NCBI GenBank assembly: GCA_016932575.1
Contig: JAFGCO010000035.1
Span: 1 to 53,744 of the forward strand
DNA length: 53,744 nucleotides
DNA from: a bacterium
Lineage (GTDB): Bacteria; Zhuqueibacterota; QNDG01; JAFGCO01
Direction of reading: 5' to 3'
This document shows positions 27,585 to 37,149 of the stretch, piece by piece. Positions within the stretch are counted from its first letter, which is position 1, and each line of letters starts with the position of its first letter. The notes under the pieces are model-generated. The model worked only from the letters and a program-made list of their open reading frames with translations. It was not told the DNA's origin and searched no databases. Made by a program: the position numbers and the translations under genes.

Positions 27585-30500
27585 TTACAGATCCAGTTTC
27601 AGGCTGACTCCGTACATCCGGGTGCTCGGGAACTGATTCTGCTCAATTCCCTGCGTGATATTCGAGGAGAAGCCTGTTTCAGGATCGATATTCGGTGCTT
27701 TTTTATAAAGAATAAAGAGGTTCCGGCCTTCCAGACCAATAGAAGCACCCGAAAGTCCAAACCGGCTGACATATTTGAGCGGAATACGATAATTGAGGGT
27801 TATGCTGCGCAGCTTGATCCAGGTGGCATCGTAAACACTCAGGTTATGCCCGCCAAGCGCGGGATATCTGCATATGGAATACCAATAGCCATCAATGGCG
27901 GTTTCATTCTTCACATACCCCGTGACCTCGCCCTCTTCATCTGTGACCTCCTGATATCCGTCAATAATGACGCCGCCTTCACGGCGGATATCATTACCTG
28001 TCACGGGATCGCCGTCATCCGCACCTGTCACGGATTCTTCCAGTATGCCGGCGTACATGCCGAACATATTGGTGACGCTGAACACATCACCGCCCCAGCT
28101 CACGTCGATCAGGGTGCTCAATGAAATGTTCTTGTACCGGAACGTATTCCGGATACCGCCGGTCCAGTCGGGAAGCACATTGCCGACCACATCCAAATCA
28201 GCCCCACTCTGATAATTGCCGTCTTCATCGACCAAGGGTTTGCCGTTATGCATCAGCGTGGGCCATCCTAACATCTGGCCCCAGGGTTTGCCGGGACGGG
28301 CGACTACTTTCAGATCCCATGCGGACGGCCAGAGTTCGATCTGTTCAATATCACCGTAAAGCTTGATGACCTTGTTTTCATTTTTCGCCCAGTTCACCGT
28401 GATATCCCAGTCAAAATCATTGGTTTTCACCGGTGTGCCCAAAAGGGAGAGCTCAACGCCCTTGTTTTCAATCTCACCGGCATTGATCCACTTAAAGTTA
28501 AATCCGGTGGAGGGCGGCAGGTCAACACTCATGATCTGGTTAATGGTATTTTCTTTATAATACGTAAAAGAAAGGCCCAGACGGTTGTTCAGAACCTTCA
28601 AATCCGTTCCCAGCTCGATACTGGTCTTTTCTTCGGGTTTTAAATCCGCATTGGCCAGCGTATTTTCCAGTGACAGCGCAGGCATGCCCATGATCGGGTC
28701 CACGGATGAATACGCAGCAACCAGAGAATACGGTTCTGCCGTATTTCCGACCACCGCCCAGCTGGCCCGGATTTTACCGAACAGGTCCTTGGGATCGATG
28801 TTCGCGAAATCGGAGAAAATAAACGATCCGGTGACTGACGGGTAAAAATAGGAACGGTTGTCTTCGGGCAGTGTGGAGGACCAGTCATTCCGGCCCGTAG
28901 TCTCCAGGAAGAGATAATCCTTGAACGACAGAGACAGCCGGCCATAGACGCTGTTGTGTTCCGTATTCTCCATATCCATATCCGTTACCGGCTTCACACT
29001 GGCATTGGAAAGCGAATACAGATCCGGAATAATCAGGCCCAGCACTTCGATCTTTTCATACTTGTAATGATTCTCCCGGTAATTGGCGCCGACCAGAGCC
29101 GTCATCTCGATGTCTTCGGTCAGTTTGCGGTTGGCCCTGAAGAACAGGTCCGCATTGATTTCCTCGCTGAACCGGGTCTGATCCTCAAAATTTCCATCCG
29201 GGAAATCATTGGTATACATGGCGCGGACAATTTTTATATTTTCGCGATACCAGTCTGTTCCCACGCGTGCAGTTCCACTGATCCAGCTGTTGAATTTATA
29301 ATTGGCTGAAACATTGCCAAACACGCGGTTTCGATTTCTCGAATTGGTATTTTTCTTTAAAATCCAGTATGGATTGTTATGGTAGGCATAATTCCACCGG
29401 TACGGGGTGCCGTCTTCTTTTTGAATATTCTTTTTCAAAAAGCTCAAATCGACCTGACGGCCGAACCAGCCTGTAAACTGCTGCATCGGGTTGAATCCGC
29501 TGTAACCGTTGCCCACCAGATTGTCATTATCGGTCTTCACATAATTGGCCATTCCGGAGACGGACAACTTTCGGCTGAGCTGCAGATTTCCGCTCAGATA
29601 CACGGAATTCCGCGTCTGGTCCGTATTGGTCATAATACCGGTTTCGTCCTGATGGCTCAGTGAAATCCGGTAATTTGCGGACATGGTGCCGCCGTAAAAC
29701 GAAAGGTTGTGTTCCTGCATCATACCGGTCACGAAAAAATCCTTGACATTATTCGGGTGGGAAACCCAGGCTGTCGGAATCCGGTCCCAGGTGGCAATCG
29801 AAGGATCAATGGTTCCGTCCTTAAGCGGAGAATTGTACTGGGTAATATACAGGGGGTCTCCCTCGACGTCCGACACCACGATATACTCATGATCACCGTA
29901 CAATTCTTCATACTGATCGGAAAGGTATCCGTCCAGAGGCGGTCCCCAGCTCTCGTCCGTACCGTCATTGATGCCGCCGTAATTGCCGTCAAAATAGGCA
30001 AATTCCCCGTAGGAGGCCAGTGAATCATTGGCGATCAGGGCGCCCTGGCCGTATTTGTTCTGCAATTTAAACTGGGGATTCACCGTTCTCCACGCGATAT
30101 GATTCGTATAGCTGATGCCCAGCCCCTTCCTCACCACCAGGCCGGCTTCTTTTCCGGACTTTGTGGTAATTTCCACCACACCGTTCAGGGCCCGGCTGCC
30201 GTACAGAGCTGCGGCATTGGCGCCTTTCAGAACATTGACGCTCTTGATGTCATTGGGATTGATATCCGCGGCCGCGTTTCCAAAATCGATATAACCGCCG
30301 TATGGATCATCCGGGATCTCCTCATGCGTCGCATCGCCCAGGCTGGTGCTACGGGCAGCATTATTGATGGGAACGCCGTCCACCACGAACAGGGGTTGGT
30401 TGTCGCCCGTAAGCGAGCTGACGCCCCGGATCTGAATACGCGCTGAAGAGCCGATGGCACCGGAAGAGCCGACAACCTGCACACCGGATACCTTTCCTGA

Positions 30501-30947
30501 CAGATTGCTGACGATGTTGGGCTCGATAACTTCAGTCAACTCATCAGCATTTACCTGCTGCTGAGAATATCCGAGCGCCTTTTCTTCCTGGGTTAAACCC
30601 AGTGCGGTTACCACCACGCGTTCAGTACCAATCACATCGGGTTCCAGCTCAAACAACAGGTCTGTCGTTACGTCTCCGGGGGCAATTTCCATATCCAGCC
30701 GCTTGTAGCCCATAAAACTGGCCACCAGTTTTACGGGGCCTGTCAAAACCATCGAAAATGAAAAGTTGCCCTGTTCATCGGTTGCAGAACCGACGGTTTC
30801 CCCGATGACCATGACATTTGCGCCTACAAGTGCCTGGCCGGTTTCTGCGTCAATAACCGAACCGCTGATTATGACAGATTGGGCCAACAAACAACCCGCT
30901 GTCAGGCTCAATGTAAAAAATATAATGACTTTTGCTAATATTCTCAT
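27585..30947 (-). CDS. susC: SusC/RagA-family TonB-linked outer-membrane transporter
   Basis: The product is 1120 residues: signal peptide (IIFFTLSLTAGCLLA), CarboxypepD_reg-like domain (SGSVIDAETGQALVGANVMVIG), then the SusC-specific VVVTALGLTQEEKALGYSQQ box near residue 112. The plug follows (IQIRGVSSLTGDNQPLFVVDGVPINN, NPNDIKSVNVLKGANAAALYGSRA) and a barrel to the C-terminus. All SusC hallmarks are intact. It forms the SusCD import complex with the gene downstream. Translation starts at an ATG with AAAGGAG 6 nt before it. The 5' leader contains two further copies of that ribosome-site sequence and an operator-like repeat. Confidence 0.96.
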   Translation of the reverse strand: MRILAKVIIFFTLSLTAGCLLAQSVIISGSVIDAETGQALVGANVMVIGETVGSATDEQGNFSFSMVLTGPVKLVASFMGYKRLDMEIAPGDVTTDLLFELEPDVIGTERVVVTALGLTQEEKALGYSQQQVNADELTEVIEPNIVSNLSGKVSGVQVVGSSGAIGSSARIQIRGVSSLTGDNQPLFVVDGVPINNAARSTSLGDATHEEIPDDPYGGYIDFGNAAADINPNDIKSVNVLKGANAAALYGSRALNGVVEITTKSGKEAGLVVRKGLGISYTNHIAWRTVNPQFKLQNKYGQGALIANDSLASYGEFAYFDGNYGGINDGTDESWGPPLDGYLSDQYEELYGDHEYIVVSDVEGDPLYITQYNSPLKDGTIDPSIATWDRIPTAWVSHPNNVKDFFVTGMMQEHNLSFYGGTMSANYRISLSHQDETGIMTNTDQTRNSVYLSGNLQLSRKLSVSGMANYVKTDNDNLVGNGYSGFNPMQQFTGWFGRQVDLSFLKKNIQKEDGTPYRWNYAYHNNPYWILKKNTNSRNRNRVFGNVSANYKFNSWISGTARVGTDWYRENIKIVRAMYTNDFPDGNFEDQTRFSEEINADLFFRANRKLTEDIEMTALVGANYRENHYKYEKIEVLGLIIPDLYSLSNASVKPVTDMDMENTEHNSVYGRLSLSFKDYLFLETTGRNDWSSTLPEDNRSYFYPSVTGSFIFSDFANIDPKDLFGKIRASWAVVGNTAEPYSLVAAYSSVDPIMGMPALSLENTLANADLKPEEKTSIELGTDLKVLNNRLGLSFTYYKENTINQIMSVDLPPSTGFNFKWINAGEIENKGVELSLLGTPVKTNDFDWDITVNWAKNENKVIKLYGDIEQIELWPSAWDLKVVARPGKPWGQMLGWPTLMHNGKPLVDEDGNYQSGADLDVVGNVLPDWTGGIRNTFRYKNISLSTLIDVSWGGDVFSVTNMFGMYAGILEESVTGADDGDPVTGNDIRREGGVIIDGYQEVTDEEGEVTGYVKNETAIDGYWYSICRYPALGGHNLSVYDATWIKLRSITLNYRIPLKYVSRFGLSGASIGLEGRNLFILYKKAPNIDPETGFSSNITQGIEQNQFPSTRMYGVSLKLDL

Positions 30948-31097
30948 TTCGCACTCCTTTTGCCTTAATCCTGTATTTGGATTTGCCTCAAGGTAAAAAA
31001 ACTGCTCACTTCATTTAAACCTATTTTGCCCCACGCGCCTCCTTTCTCAGTAGGATTATAAAAATCTTCTAATCGCTAACACGCACCTCCTTTCCTC
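30948..31097 (-). promoter_or_regulatory. susC 5' leader with repeated ribosome-site sequences
   Basis: On the minus strand AAAGGAGGTGCGTG (from 31094), AAAGGAGGCGCGTG (from 31046) and the true susC site AAAGGAGTGCGAAATG occur in series. The first two each lead into a GTG that opens a mini-ORF of 8 and 7 codons. Leader-peptide control is possible but unproven. Confidence 0.4.
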
Positions 31098-31148
31098 TTC
31101 TCGATTTATGTTCAATGGAATTTTAAGTTATATTCTTAAAAATGAAGA

Positions 31149-31187
31149 AGCCATCAACTTCTTCAAAAAAAATAACAGTTGATGGCT
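31149..31187 (-). terminator. Hairpin downstream of clpX, candidate terminator
   Basis: An 11-bp perfect inverted repeat, AGCCATCAACT and AGTTGATGGCT, encloses a 17-nt A-rich loop. On the minus strand it is followed by TTCTTCATTTTTAAG. It lies 340 nt past the clpX stop and upstream of susC, so it may end the tig-clpP-clpX transcript or fold in the susC leader. Confidence 0.45.
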
Positions 31188-31317
31188 GATTAATAATCAC
31201 TTTCCCCTTATCCCCTTTCTGCAATGAATACCCTCGAACCTTCTCAATTGCCATATTTTTTACATCAGGTACTGCTTTGAGGACTGTTTTGAAAATTCAG
31301 AAGCCAAAGGATACTCT

Positions 31318-31368
31318 AATTGTTAACAAACAATGATAACCACATGCTAACAATTGAAATGATAACCA
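31318..31368. promoter_or_regulatory. Operator-like repeated motif upstream of susC
   Basis: A 23-24-nt unit occurs twice in tandem: TGTTAACAA...AATGATAACCA (31321-31342) and TGCTAACAA...AATGATAACCA (31345-31368). AATGATAACCA is exact in both, offset by 26 bp. An overlapping inverted pair AATTGTTA / TAACAATT spans 31318-31355. This looks like binding sites for a dimeric regulator acting on the susCD unit. Nothing else is seen in the rest of 31188-31526. Confidence 0.5.
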
Positions 31369-31526
31369 TTTTGAACGAATTTGTCAAGTGCTTTTTGCGG
31401 CTGATTGAATGGTCAAATGATCGAAAATTCGGTTCTTGTTTTCAATAAAAAAGAATACTTCACTCTTGAGAGTTGAGGTAAAACAGATATGCAAATGGAT
31501 GGAATATTCATCTTAAAGCATATTTT

Positions 31527-32759
31527 TCACGCCCTGCTGGCCTGAACCTTTTTTTGATAAGTGTACCTGGGTTCGGCCCCACGCGTGATCACAGACTCGG
31601 TAATATAGCAGGATTTCACATTTTCCATGGAAGGAATCCGGTACATAATATCCAGCATCACGTTTTCCATAATGGAACGCAGGGCCCTGGCACCCGTCTT
31701 CTTTTTTTGCGCTTCCCGAACAACAGCCTTTAATGCCTTCTGATCAAACTCCAGCTCAACATGATCCATTTCAAAAAGAAGTTTGTACTGTTTGACCAAA
31801 GCATTTTTCGGCTCAATTAAAATTCGCATCAGTGTTTTTTCATCCAGCTCATCCAGCGTTGAAACAATGGGAAGGCGTCCGATAAGCTCCGGTATGAGGC
31901 CGAATCTCAATAAATCATCCGGTTCCACCTGGCTTAATATCCTGGCCAGCGAATCCAATCGGTTTTCTGTAATCTTTGCTCCAAATCCCATAACCTTTTT
32001 ACCCACGCGATGCGCTACAATTTTTTCAAGCCCTTCAAACGAACCGCCGCAAATAAAGAGAATATCTTTGGTGTTGACATTAATCAGGCTCTGCTCCGGG
32101 TGCTTTCGGCCGCCTTTCGGCGGGACTGAAACAATGGATCCCTCCAATAATTTTAACAGGCCTTGCTGGACACCTTCACCGGACACATCGCGCGTAATGG
32201 AGCTGCTTTCTTCTTTCCTTGCAATTTTATCAATTTCATCCACATAGACGATTCCTTTTTCTGCCCGCTCCAGCCGATAATCCGCGGATTGCAGCAAACG
32301 GACCAGCACATTTTCAACATCCTCTCCCACGTATCCCGCTTCTGTCAATGTTGTGGCATCTGCAATCGCAAAAGGAACCTGTAGAAATCGGGCCAGAGAT
32401 TGTGCCATCAGCGTTTTGCCCGTTCCCGTGGGACCGATCAGTAAAATATTACTTTTAGACAATTCCAGATCATTTTTCACTTCCTGGCCAATCCGTTTAT
32501 AATGATTGTATACTGCCACAGATATCGATTTTTTTGCCATTTCCTGACCAATGACATATTTATCCAGTTCACCGTTGATTTCCTGTGGTGTTGGAACCGG
32601 CTGTGCCAATTTCAAAGAATGACGGGACATATCCGAACGAATGATTTCTTCGGCATATTTGACACACTCATTGCAAATATTCACACCTGGTCCGGTAACA
32701 ATGGCCTCGACCTCTTCGGAGGAACGGCCGCAGAACGAGCAGATATACTGACGATCCAA
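31527..32759 (-). CDS. clpX: ATP-dependent Clp protease ATP-binding subunit ClpX
   Basis: This 410-residue AAA+ unfoldase feeds substrates to ClpP. The N-terminal zinc finger has CSFC and CNEC. Walker A is GPTGTGKT (about residue 108), the pore loop GYVG, Walker [12 protein letters not shown], the RKH loop GGRKHPEQ, and the ClpP-docking loop is VMGFGA (usually IGF). The family start is reached by a TTG codon one base after the clpP stop, with AAAGGGG upstream, which implies coupling. It is the third gene of tig-clpP-clpX. Confidence 0.98.
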   Translation of the reverse strand: MDRQYICSFCGRSSEEVEAIVTGPGVNICNECVKYAEEIIRSDMSRHSLKLAQPVPTPQEINGELDKYVIGQEMAKKSISVAVYNHYKRIGQEVKNDLELSKSNILLIGPTGTGKTLMAQSLARFLQVPFAIADATTLTEAGYVGEDVENVLVRLLQSADYRLERAEKGIVYVDEIDKIARKEESSSITRDVSGEGVQQGLLKLLEGSIVSVPPKGGRKHPEQSLINVNTKDILFICGGSFEGLEKIVAHRVGKKVMGFGAKITENRLDSLARILSQVEPDDLLRFGLIPELIGRLPIVSTLDELDEKTLMRILIEPKNALVKQYKLLFEMDHVELEFDQKALKAVVREAQKKKTGARALRSIMENVMLDIMYRIPSMENVKSCYITESVITRGAEPRYTYQKKVQASRA

Positions 32760-32760
32760 A

Positions 32761-33369
32761 TCAGGCCCCTTTCTTCTCTTTGCCTTTATCTTTGCGTTCT
32801 AAAACATCGTCGATAATGCCGTAGTTCTTGGCTTCTTCCGAAGACATATAAAAATTACGTTCTGTATCAACAGTAATTTTTTCAAGCGATTGTCCCGTAT
32901 GTTTGGATAGAATCTCATTCAGTTTTTCCCGAAGCGTGAGAATCTCACGGGTTTGAATTTCAATATCCGTGGCCTGTCCCTGGGCACCTCCAAGCGGCTG
33001 ATGAATCATCACCCGTGCGTGCGGCAGCGCGGTCCGCTTGCCTTTGGCGCCGGCGGCCAGCAGCAAAGCGCCCATGCTCGAAGCCTGTCCCATACAAATC
33101 GTGGCCACATCCGGCCGGACATATTGCATGGTGTCATAAATCGCAAGACCGGATGAAACATATCCTCCCGGTGTATTTAAATATAAAAAAATGTCTTTTT
33201 CCGGATCTTCCGCTTCCAAAAACAAAAGCTGTGCGATGACAAGACTGGCAATCGCATCTTCTATCGCTGAACCAATAAAAATGATTCGTTCTTTTAAAAG
33301 CCGTGAAAAAATATCATAGGCCCGTTCACCCCGTCCGGTTTGTTCCACCACAATGGGTACGAGACTCAT
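32761..33369 (-). CDS. clpP: ATP-dependent Clp protease proteolytic subunit ClpP
   Basis: This 202-residue serine peptidase forms the degradation chamber. The catalytic triad is visible: Ser98 in [10 protein letters not shown], His in [11 protein letters not shown], and Asp in [10 protein letters not shown]. The oligomerisation and hydrophobic-pocket region ([21 protein letters not shown]) is normal. The N-terminus is short, so there is little or no propeptide. GGAG precedes the ATG. The C-terminal tail is Lys-rich ([12 protein letters not shown]). Confidence 0.98.
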   Translation of the reverse strand: MSLVPIVVEQTGRGERAYDIFSRLLKERIIFIGSAIEDAIASLVIAQLLFLEAEDPEKDIFLYLNTPGGYVSSGLAIYDTMQYVRPDVATICMGQASSMGALLLAAGAKGKRTALPHARVMIHQPLGGAQGQATDIEIQTREILTLREKLNEILSKHTGQSLEKITVDTERNFYMSSEEAKNYGIIDDVLERKDKGKEKKGA

Positions 33370-33384
33370 GTCTTCTCCTTTTAT

Positions 33385-34680
33385 TTAAGTAATAATTGAA
33401 GATTTTTTCTTTTTACCGGGTTTGCGCGTCACTTCTTTTATTTTCGACTCGGATATCAGAAATGCTAAAACCTGATCTTCCAGTAATTGTTCGCGGATTC
33501 TGTTTTTCGCTTTATCACTTTTAAATTGCGCGCGGATCCTTTTTTCCTGTTCCGGACTGGATTTAACCATCCGGTCAATTTCCGCCTCAATTGCTTCGTC
33601 CGTTATTTCAATAGATTCATTTTCTGCAATTTTATGCCATATCCGGTCCCATTTGATGGAAAAAACAACCATCGGCCGATGGTGTTGCAAAAATTGATCC
33701 TTATTTACATCCGACTGGTTTCGTTTTTGCTCTTCTTCAAACATCATATTTAATGTGTTCTCAATCTGGGCAGGCGGTAATGAATAATCATTACGCTTGA
33801 CAATTTCCTGAGACAATCGGTGCCGCACTGTGTTTTCCAATTCTTTATCTCTCTGTAATTGCAGATTTTCTTTTAATTGATTTTTAAGCTGATCCATATG
33901 CTCGTATTCCCCAAGCGACTTTGCAAAATCATCATCCAAAGCCGGCATCACCTTTTCCATGATCCGGTGAACCTTGATGAGATAACGCTGAGTTAATGGC
34001 CGGTTATCCTTCTTATCCGGTCCCGGTACGGATATTTGTACCCGGCGCTCTTCACCGGTCTGAATTCCGACAAGCTGTTCTTCCACATCCGGTCCGAATG
34101 GAGGCTTGCCCATTTCAATCAGGTGCTTTTCATATTTTTGACCGACAATGGGAAAACCGGTATCATCCAATGCCTGGATATCCGCTTCCAATAAGAATCC
34201 CTTTTCAGCGCCCCCCTGAACCTCATTTTTCTCGGCTCGTTGTTCCCGAAGATATTCAAGCATGGCCTGAACATCCTCTTCGATAACAGGAACAATCTCT
34301 TTTTCAATCTTAATTCCCGTATAATTTTGTACTGTAATTTCCGGTTCAACCTCGACTTCTGCTGTAAATTTCAGGGACTGCCCCTCTTGATACTTCACAT
34401 CAAGTATTATTCCTGGCGCTACAGGAGAAATATTCTCCGCCTCAATGGTTTTCGTATAAAATTCTTGAACCAGGTCATCGGCCACATCCGCCTGGATGGC
34501 CTTACCAAATCGTTTTTTGATTAATGACAAAGGCACTTTTCCCTGCCGGAATCCATCCACCCGGACTTTCTTCTGATATTTGCGATAGGCTTTTTCAAGA
34601 TAGGGCTGTACTTCTTCTGTTGGAACTTCTACAGCCAAACGTTTTTTATAGGATTCGATATCCTTAATTTCTGTTTTCAA
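33385..34680 (-). CDS. tig: Trigger factor
   Basis: This 431-residue ribosome-bound chaperone meets nascent chains at the exit tunnel. The ribosome-docking signature GFRQGKVP lies near residue 43. A PPIase-like middle domain (about 150-240, GFLLEADIQALDDTGFPIVGQ) and a helical C-terminal chaperone domain rich in Glu and Lys follow. The start is a TTG with AAGGAG 7 nt upstream; no nearby ATG fits the family N-terminus (MKTEIKDIESYKKRLAVEVP). It heads the tig-clpP-clpX unit, a conserved bacterial order, 15 nt before clpP. Confidence 0.97.
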   Translation of the reverse strand: MKTEIKDIESYKKRLAVEVPTEEVQPYLEKAYRKYQKKVRVDGFRQGKVPLSLIKKRFGKAIQADVADDLVQEFYTKTIEAENISPVAPGIILDVKYQEGQSLKFTAEVEVEPEITVQNYTGIKIEKEIVPVIEEDVQAMLEYLREQRAEKNEVQGGAEKGFLLEADIQALDDTGFPIVGQKYEKHLIEMGKPPFGPDVEEQLVGIQTGEERRVQISVPGPDKKDNRPLTQRYLIKVHRIMEKVMPALDDDFAKSLGEYEHMDQLKNQLKENLQLQRDKELENTVRHRLSQEIVKRNDYSLPPAQIENTLNMMFEEEQKRNQSDVNKDQFLQHHRPMVVFSIKWDRIWHKIAENESIEITDEAIEAEIDRMVKSSPEQEKRIRAQFKSDKAKNRIREQLLEDQVLAFLISESKIKEVTRKPGKKKKSSIIT

Positions 34681-34788
34681 GTTTTGACTCCTTCAACTAT
34701 CCCGCATTCGACCGGTATTCAAAATGATATAATGAAAAGCTTCATTATTGACAGGATATGGTTTCCTGAAAATACTGAAGCTTGCCAG

Positions 34789-34871
34789 TGCGAGAGAAGG
34801 GACTCGAACCCCCACGTCCAAAGGACACTAGATCCTAAGTCTAGCGCGTCTGCCAGTTTCGCCACTCTCGC
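34789..34871 (-). tRNA. tRNA-Leu (anticodon UAG)
   Basis: The full cloverleaf reads on the minus strand. The 7-bp acceptor stem GCGAGAG pairs with CTCTCGC and the discriminator is A. The anticodon loop CTTAGGA gives UAG, and the TTCGAGTCC T-loop is present. A long variable arm (TGTCCTTTGGACG) is as in class II leucine tRNAs. CCA is not encoded. Confidence 0.97.
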
Positions 34872-34882
34872 TCGAACGCGTA

Positions 34883-34911
34883 AAGATACAATAATTTATT
34901 TTAAAAATCAA
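34883..34911 (-). promoter_or_regulatory. Candidate promoter of tRNA-Leu
   Basis: On the minus strand, TTGATT (34906-34911), a 17-nt AT-rich spacer and TATCTT (34883-34888) lie 11 nt before the mature tRNA 5' end. Spacing suits a vegetative sigma factor. Confidence 0.45.
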
Positions 34912-35296
34912 AGGATTTTTGGAACAAATATCTTGCTTGAACGTTCAATGTTTAATCTCTATTTACAACATGAAATATCCATAAATTACAGGAGTCTCGA
35001 ATTCTGGCTTGTTAACGGTTATTTGGGAATAATTTAAATATTCAGAACGATCGTATTGTTTGGGAAGCTGGAATTTGAGATTCAGCACACTGCCGATATG
35101 TTTTATGCTGGATTACCATCTGCATAATCATATCGGGATTTGTGGACAGGATTTTTTCATTCCAATTCTTACCATCTGACAGGAGAATGCCTATAGAATG
35201 TGGATAATGGAGACTTGCACAATCATCTGAATGAGATGTGTTGTGTGAAATACGACAAACTCTTCTATCATTAATCCACAAAAGGAGGAAAACCCT
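34912..35296. other. Gene-free region upstream of the PorV/PorQ-like gene
   Basis: No convincing gene or RNA is seen. The region holds a 12-bp perfect palindrome, TTGAACGTTCAA at 34937-34948, and must contain the plus-strand promoter of the next gene. A 97-codon minus-strand frame here overlaps the real gene start and lacks any family character. Confidence 0.5.
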
Positions 35297-36289
35297 ATGA
35301 AAGAATCCTGTCACAAGCAGCATGTCAGGTATCACATGATCTTGGTGAAAACAGGCGTAATTATCATGCTTATGTTACTGTTAATAACGCCTTCAACAGG
35401 TCAGACAGTCAAAAAAACACAGGGGATCATCAATGCCGCAACCATCCCCTATAATGCTTCAGGCCTGGCAGCCGGAGAGGCACAGGCAGCTGTATCCGAA
35501 GGCCTGTCCTCTGTTTACTGGAATCCGGCCACTCTTAATGCAACAAAAAAGGAAATTTTGATATCTTACAGGCCTTTCAAAGAGAATATGTCAATATCGT
35601 TTTTCGGTATGGGAGTATCCCTGCGAAAATATGGTGGTATCTTTATCGCCACCAGCAAGTATGCAAACAGCGAAGATGCCTACTCCTCTGACAATCCGGC
35701 AATGCTTCAATATCAATTCGGATATGTCAATCAGCCCCTGCGATGGTTTGTACTGGGGGCCGTCCTTAAATATGTGGAGGCGGATCTTGTCGACACCAAA
35801 CGAAGCAGGTTGGTCTGCGATTTGGGTATATTGGTAAAAACACCATTGTTTTCCCGTAGGGACAATCCCTCTGAAGGATTGAACCTGGGATTTTCTATCT
35901 CAAATCTGGGTGATAATAATATGAAAAGTGCTGTCACTGATTTGCGGTATGAGATTCCCCAAACGATTCGTTTGGGTTTATCGGCGGCTCCTTTAAAAAT
36001 TCACGGGAATACAATACGCTTCTCAGCCGATGCGGTCCATCCTCAGCAAGAGCCGGAGCACATGAACCTGGGCATAAAAATAATGACCAACCGACAAAAA
36101 CGGAATTCGCTTTATGTTTCTATAGGAGCGAAAATGCCTTTCAAAGAAGACAATTATGGCGGCTTTTCCTGTGGTATCGGATCAAGAATTAAACTCATCA
36201 ACAATTTAAAGCTGAGCGTACAATACGCATTTACCGATTGGAAATCTGTTGATGGAAATCATTGCTTTGGTCTGGGACTTATACTTTAA
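35297..36289 (+). CDS. PorV/PorQ-family outer-membrane protein
   Basis: The product is 330 residues. A signal anchor (VIIMLMLLLITPSTG) is followed by the family's opening pattern ASGLAAGEAQAAVSEGLSSVYWNPATLNA. Repeated beta-strands and a C-terminal strand QYAFTDWKSVDGNHCFGLGLIL follow. It resembles the PorV/PorQ group linked to type IX secretion in FCB bacteria, and is shorter and more divergent than the copy at 18298-19374. AAAGGAGG lies 8 nt before the ATG, an unusually strong site. It is the only plus-strand gene in the central part of the window and stands alone, ended by a hairpin terminator. Confidence 0.75.
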   Translation: MKESCHKQHVRYHMILVKTGVIIMLMLLLITPSTGQTVKKTQGIINAATIPYNASGLAAGEAQAAVSEGLSSVYWNPATLNATKKEILISYRPFKENMSISFFGMGVSLRKYGGIFIATSKYANSEDAYSSDNPAMLQYQFGYVNQPLRWFVLGAVLKYVEADLVDTKRSRLVCDLGILVKTPLFSRRDNPSEGLNLGFSISNLGDNNMKSAVTDLRYEIPQTIRLGLSAAPLKIHGNTIRFSADAVHPQQEPEHMNLGIKIMTNRQKRNSLYVSIGAKMPFKEDNYGGFSCGIGSRIKLINNLKLSVQYAFTDWKSVDGNHCFGLGLIL

Positions 36290-36306
36290 TCACCCTTAAA
36301 ACGATT

Positions 36307-36352
36307 ATCCCACTGGGACCGATTTTAAGCTTCCAGTGGGATTTTAAAAAAT
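36307..36352 (+). terminator. Rho-independent terminator between convergent genes
   Basis: A 10-bp stem, ATCCCACTGG with CCAGTGGGAT, and a 16-nt loop are followed by TTTT and an A/T tail on the plus strand. It lies 18 nt after the PorV/PorQ-like stop and also separates the convergent response-regulator gene. Confidence 0.8.
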
Positions 36353-36369
36353 AATTAAAAATCCAAGAT

Positions 36370-37137
36370 TTAAATATCTCCTCTGACAATCTGAATAAAA
36401 AGCACAGAACCTATCACACTGTCGTCTCTGTTCAGTATGGGATTTCCCCGAACCTTGACGGGGATTTTCGATCTTCTTCGCGTGATCATTGAAATATTCT
36501 CGTTGAATGAAACATGAATAACGGACTGCAAAATCTGAGAACTCGGATGAGTTATGTTCTCCTTTGTATCAGAACATACAAAATGAAGCACTTCGTCAAT
36601 CATGACATCTTTCACTTCTTTTGCTTCATAACCAATGAGCAGTTCAGCATGCGTATTCATCCACTTTATACGGCCGACTTGATCGGTCGTGATAATCGCT
36701 TCATTCATACTGTTGAGCAGGCTTGACAGCCAATATTCCTTTTCCCGAATGTCTTTCTCCATGTAATAATGATTCAACGCAATCATGATTGAGGCACGCA
36801 AATCATAATCATTAAATGGCTTGGTAATAAAATTATAGGGATGGGTTTTCTTTGCCCGGCTCAGTGTGTTCATATCAGAATACGCGGTCAGATAAACAAC
36901 TGGAATATCATAAATTTTATGGATATCTTCGGCAGTCCTGATACCATCATAGTCCCCCTTGAGCTTAATGTCCATGAGAACCAAATCCGGACGGGAGCTC
37001 ACCACATAATCGATGGCCTCATGGTACGAAGCAGCAAGTCCGATCACTTCATAACCCACTTCCTTAAGAGAATTTTCAATCTCCAAAGCCGTGATCTCCT
37101 CATCTTCTACAACCAAAATTTTCGCGTCATCGTACAC
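36370..37137 (-). CDS. Response regulator with receiver + PAS domains
   Basis: The product is 255 residues. The receiver domain covers about 5-125 with acidic pocket VVEDEE, phospho-acceptor Asp56 in LVLMDIKL, YLTAYSD and the Lys in FITKPF. A PAS domain follows (ILSSLLNSMNEAIITTDQVGRIKWMNTHAELLIGYEAKEV), ending in FIQIVRGDI. There is no DNA-binding or enzymatic output domain, so it probably signals by protein contact. The start is a GTG with AAGGAGG about 8 nt before it. It sits 12 nt downstream of a HisKA_2-type kinase gene, its likely partner, as last gene of the receptor-YfiR-kinase-regulator operon. Confidence 0.92.
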   Translation of the reverse strand: MYDDAKILVVEDEEITALEIENSLKEVGYEVIGLAASYHEAIDYVVSSRPDLVLMDIKLKGDYDGIRTAEDIHKIYDIPVVYLTAYSDMNTLSRAKKTHPYNFITKPFNDYDLRASIMIALNHYYMEKDIREKEYWLSSLLNSMNEAIITTDQVGRIKWMNTHAELLIGYEAKEVKDVMIDEVLHFVCSDTKENITHPSSQILQSVIHVSFNENISMITRRRSKIPVKVRGNPILNRDDSVIGSVLFIQIVRGDI

Positions 37138-37149
37138 CGGTCCACCTCC

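Noticed and set aside
35042-35335. 97-codon minus-strand frame upstream of the PorV/PorQ-like gene
   Set aside because: It overlaps the well-supported plus-strand start and strong ribosome site, and has no recognisable domain.
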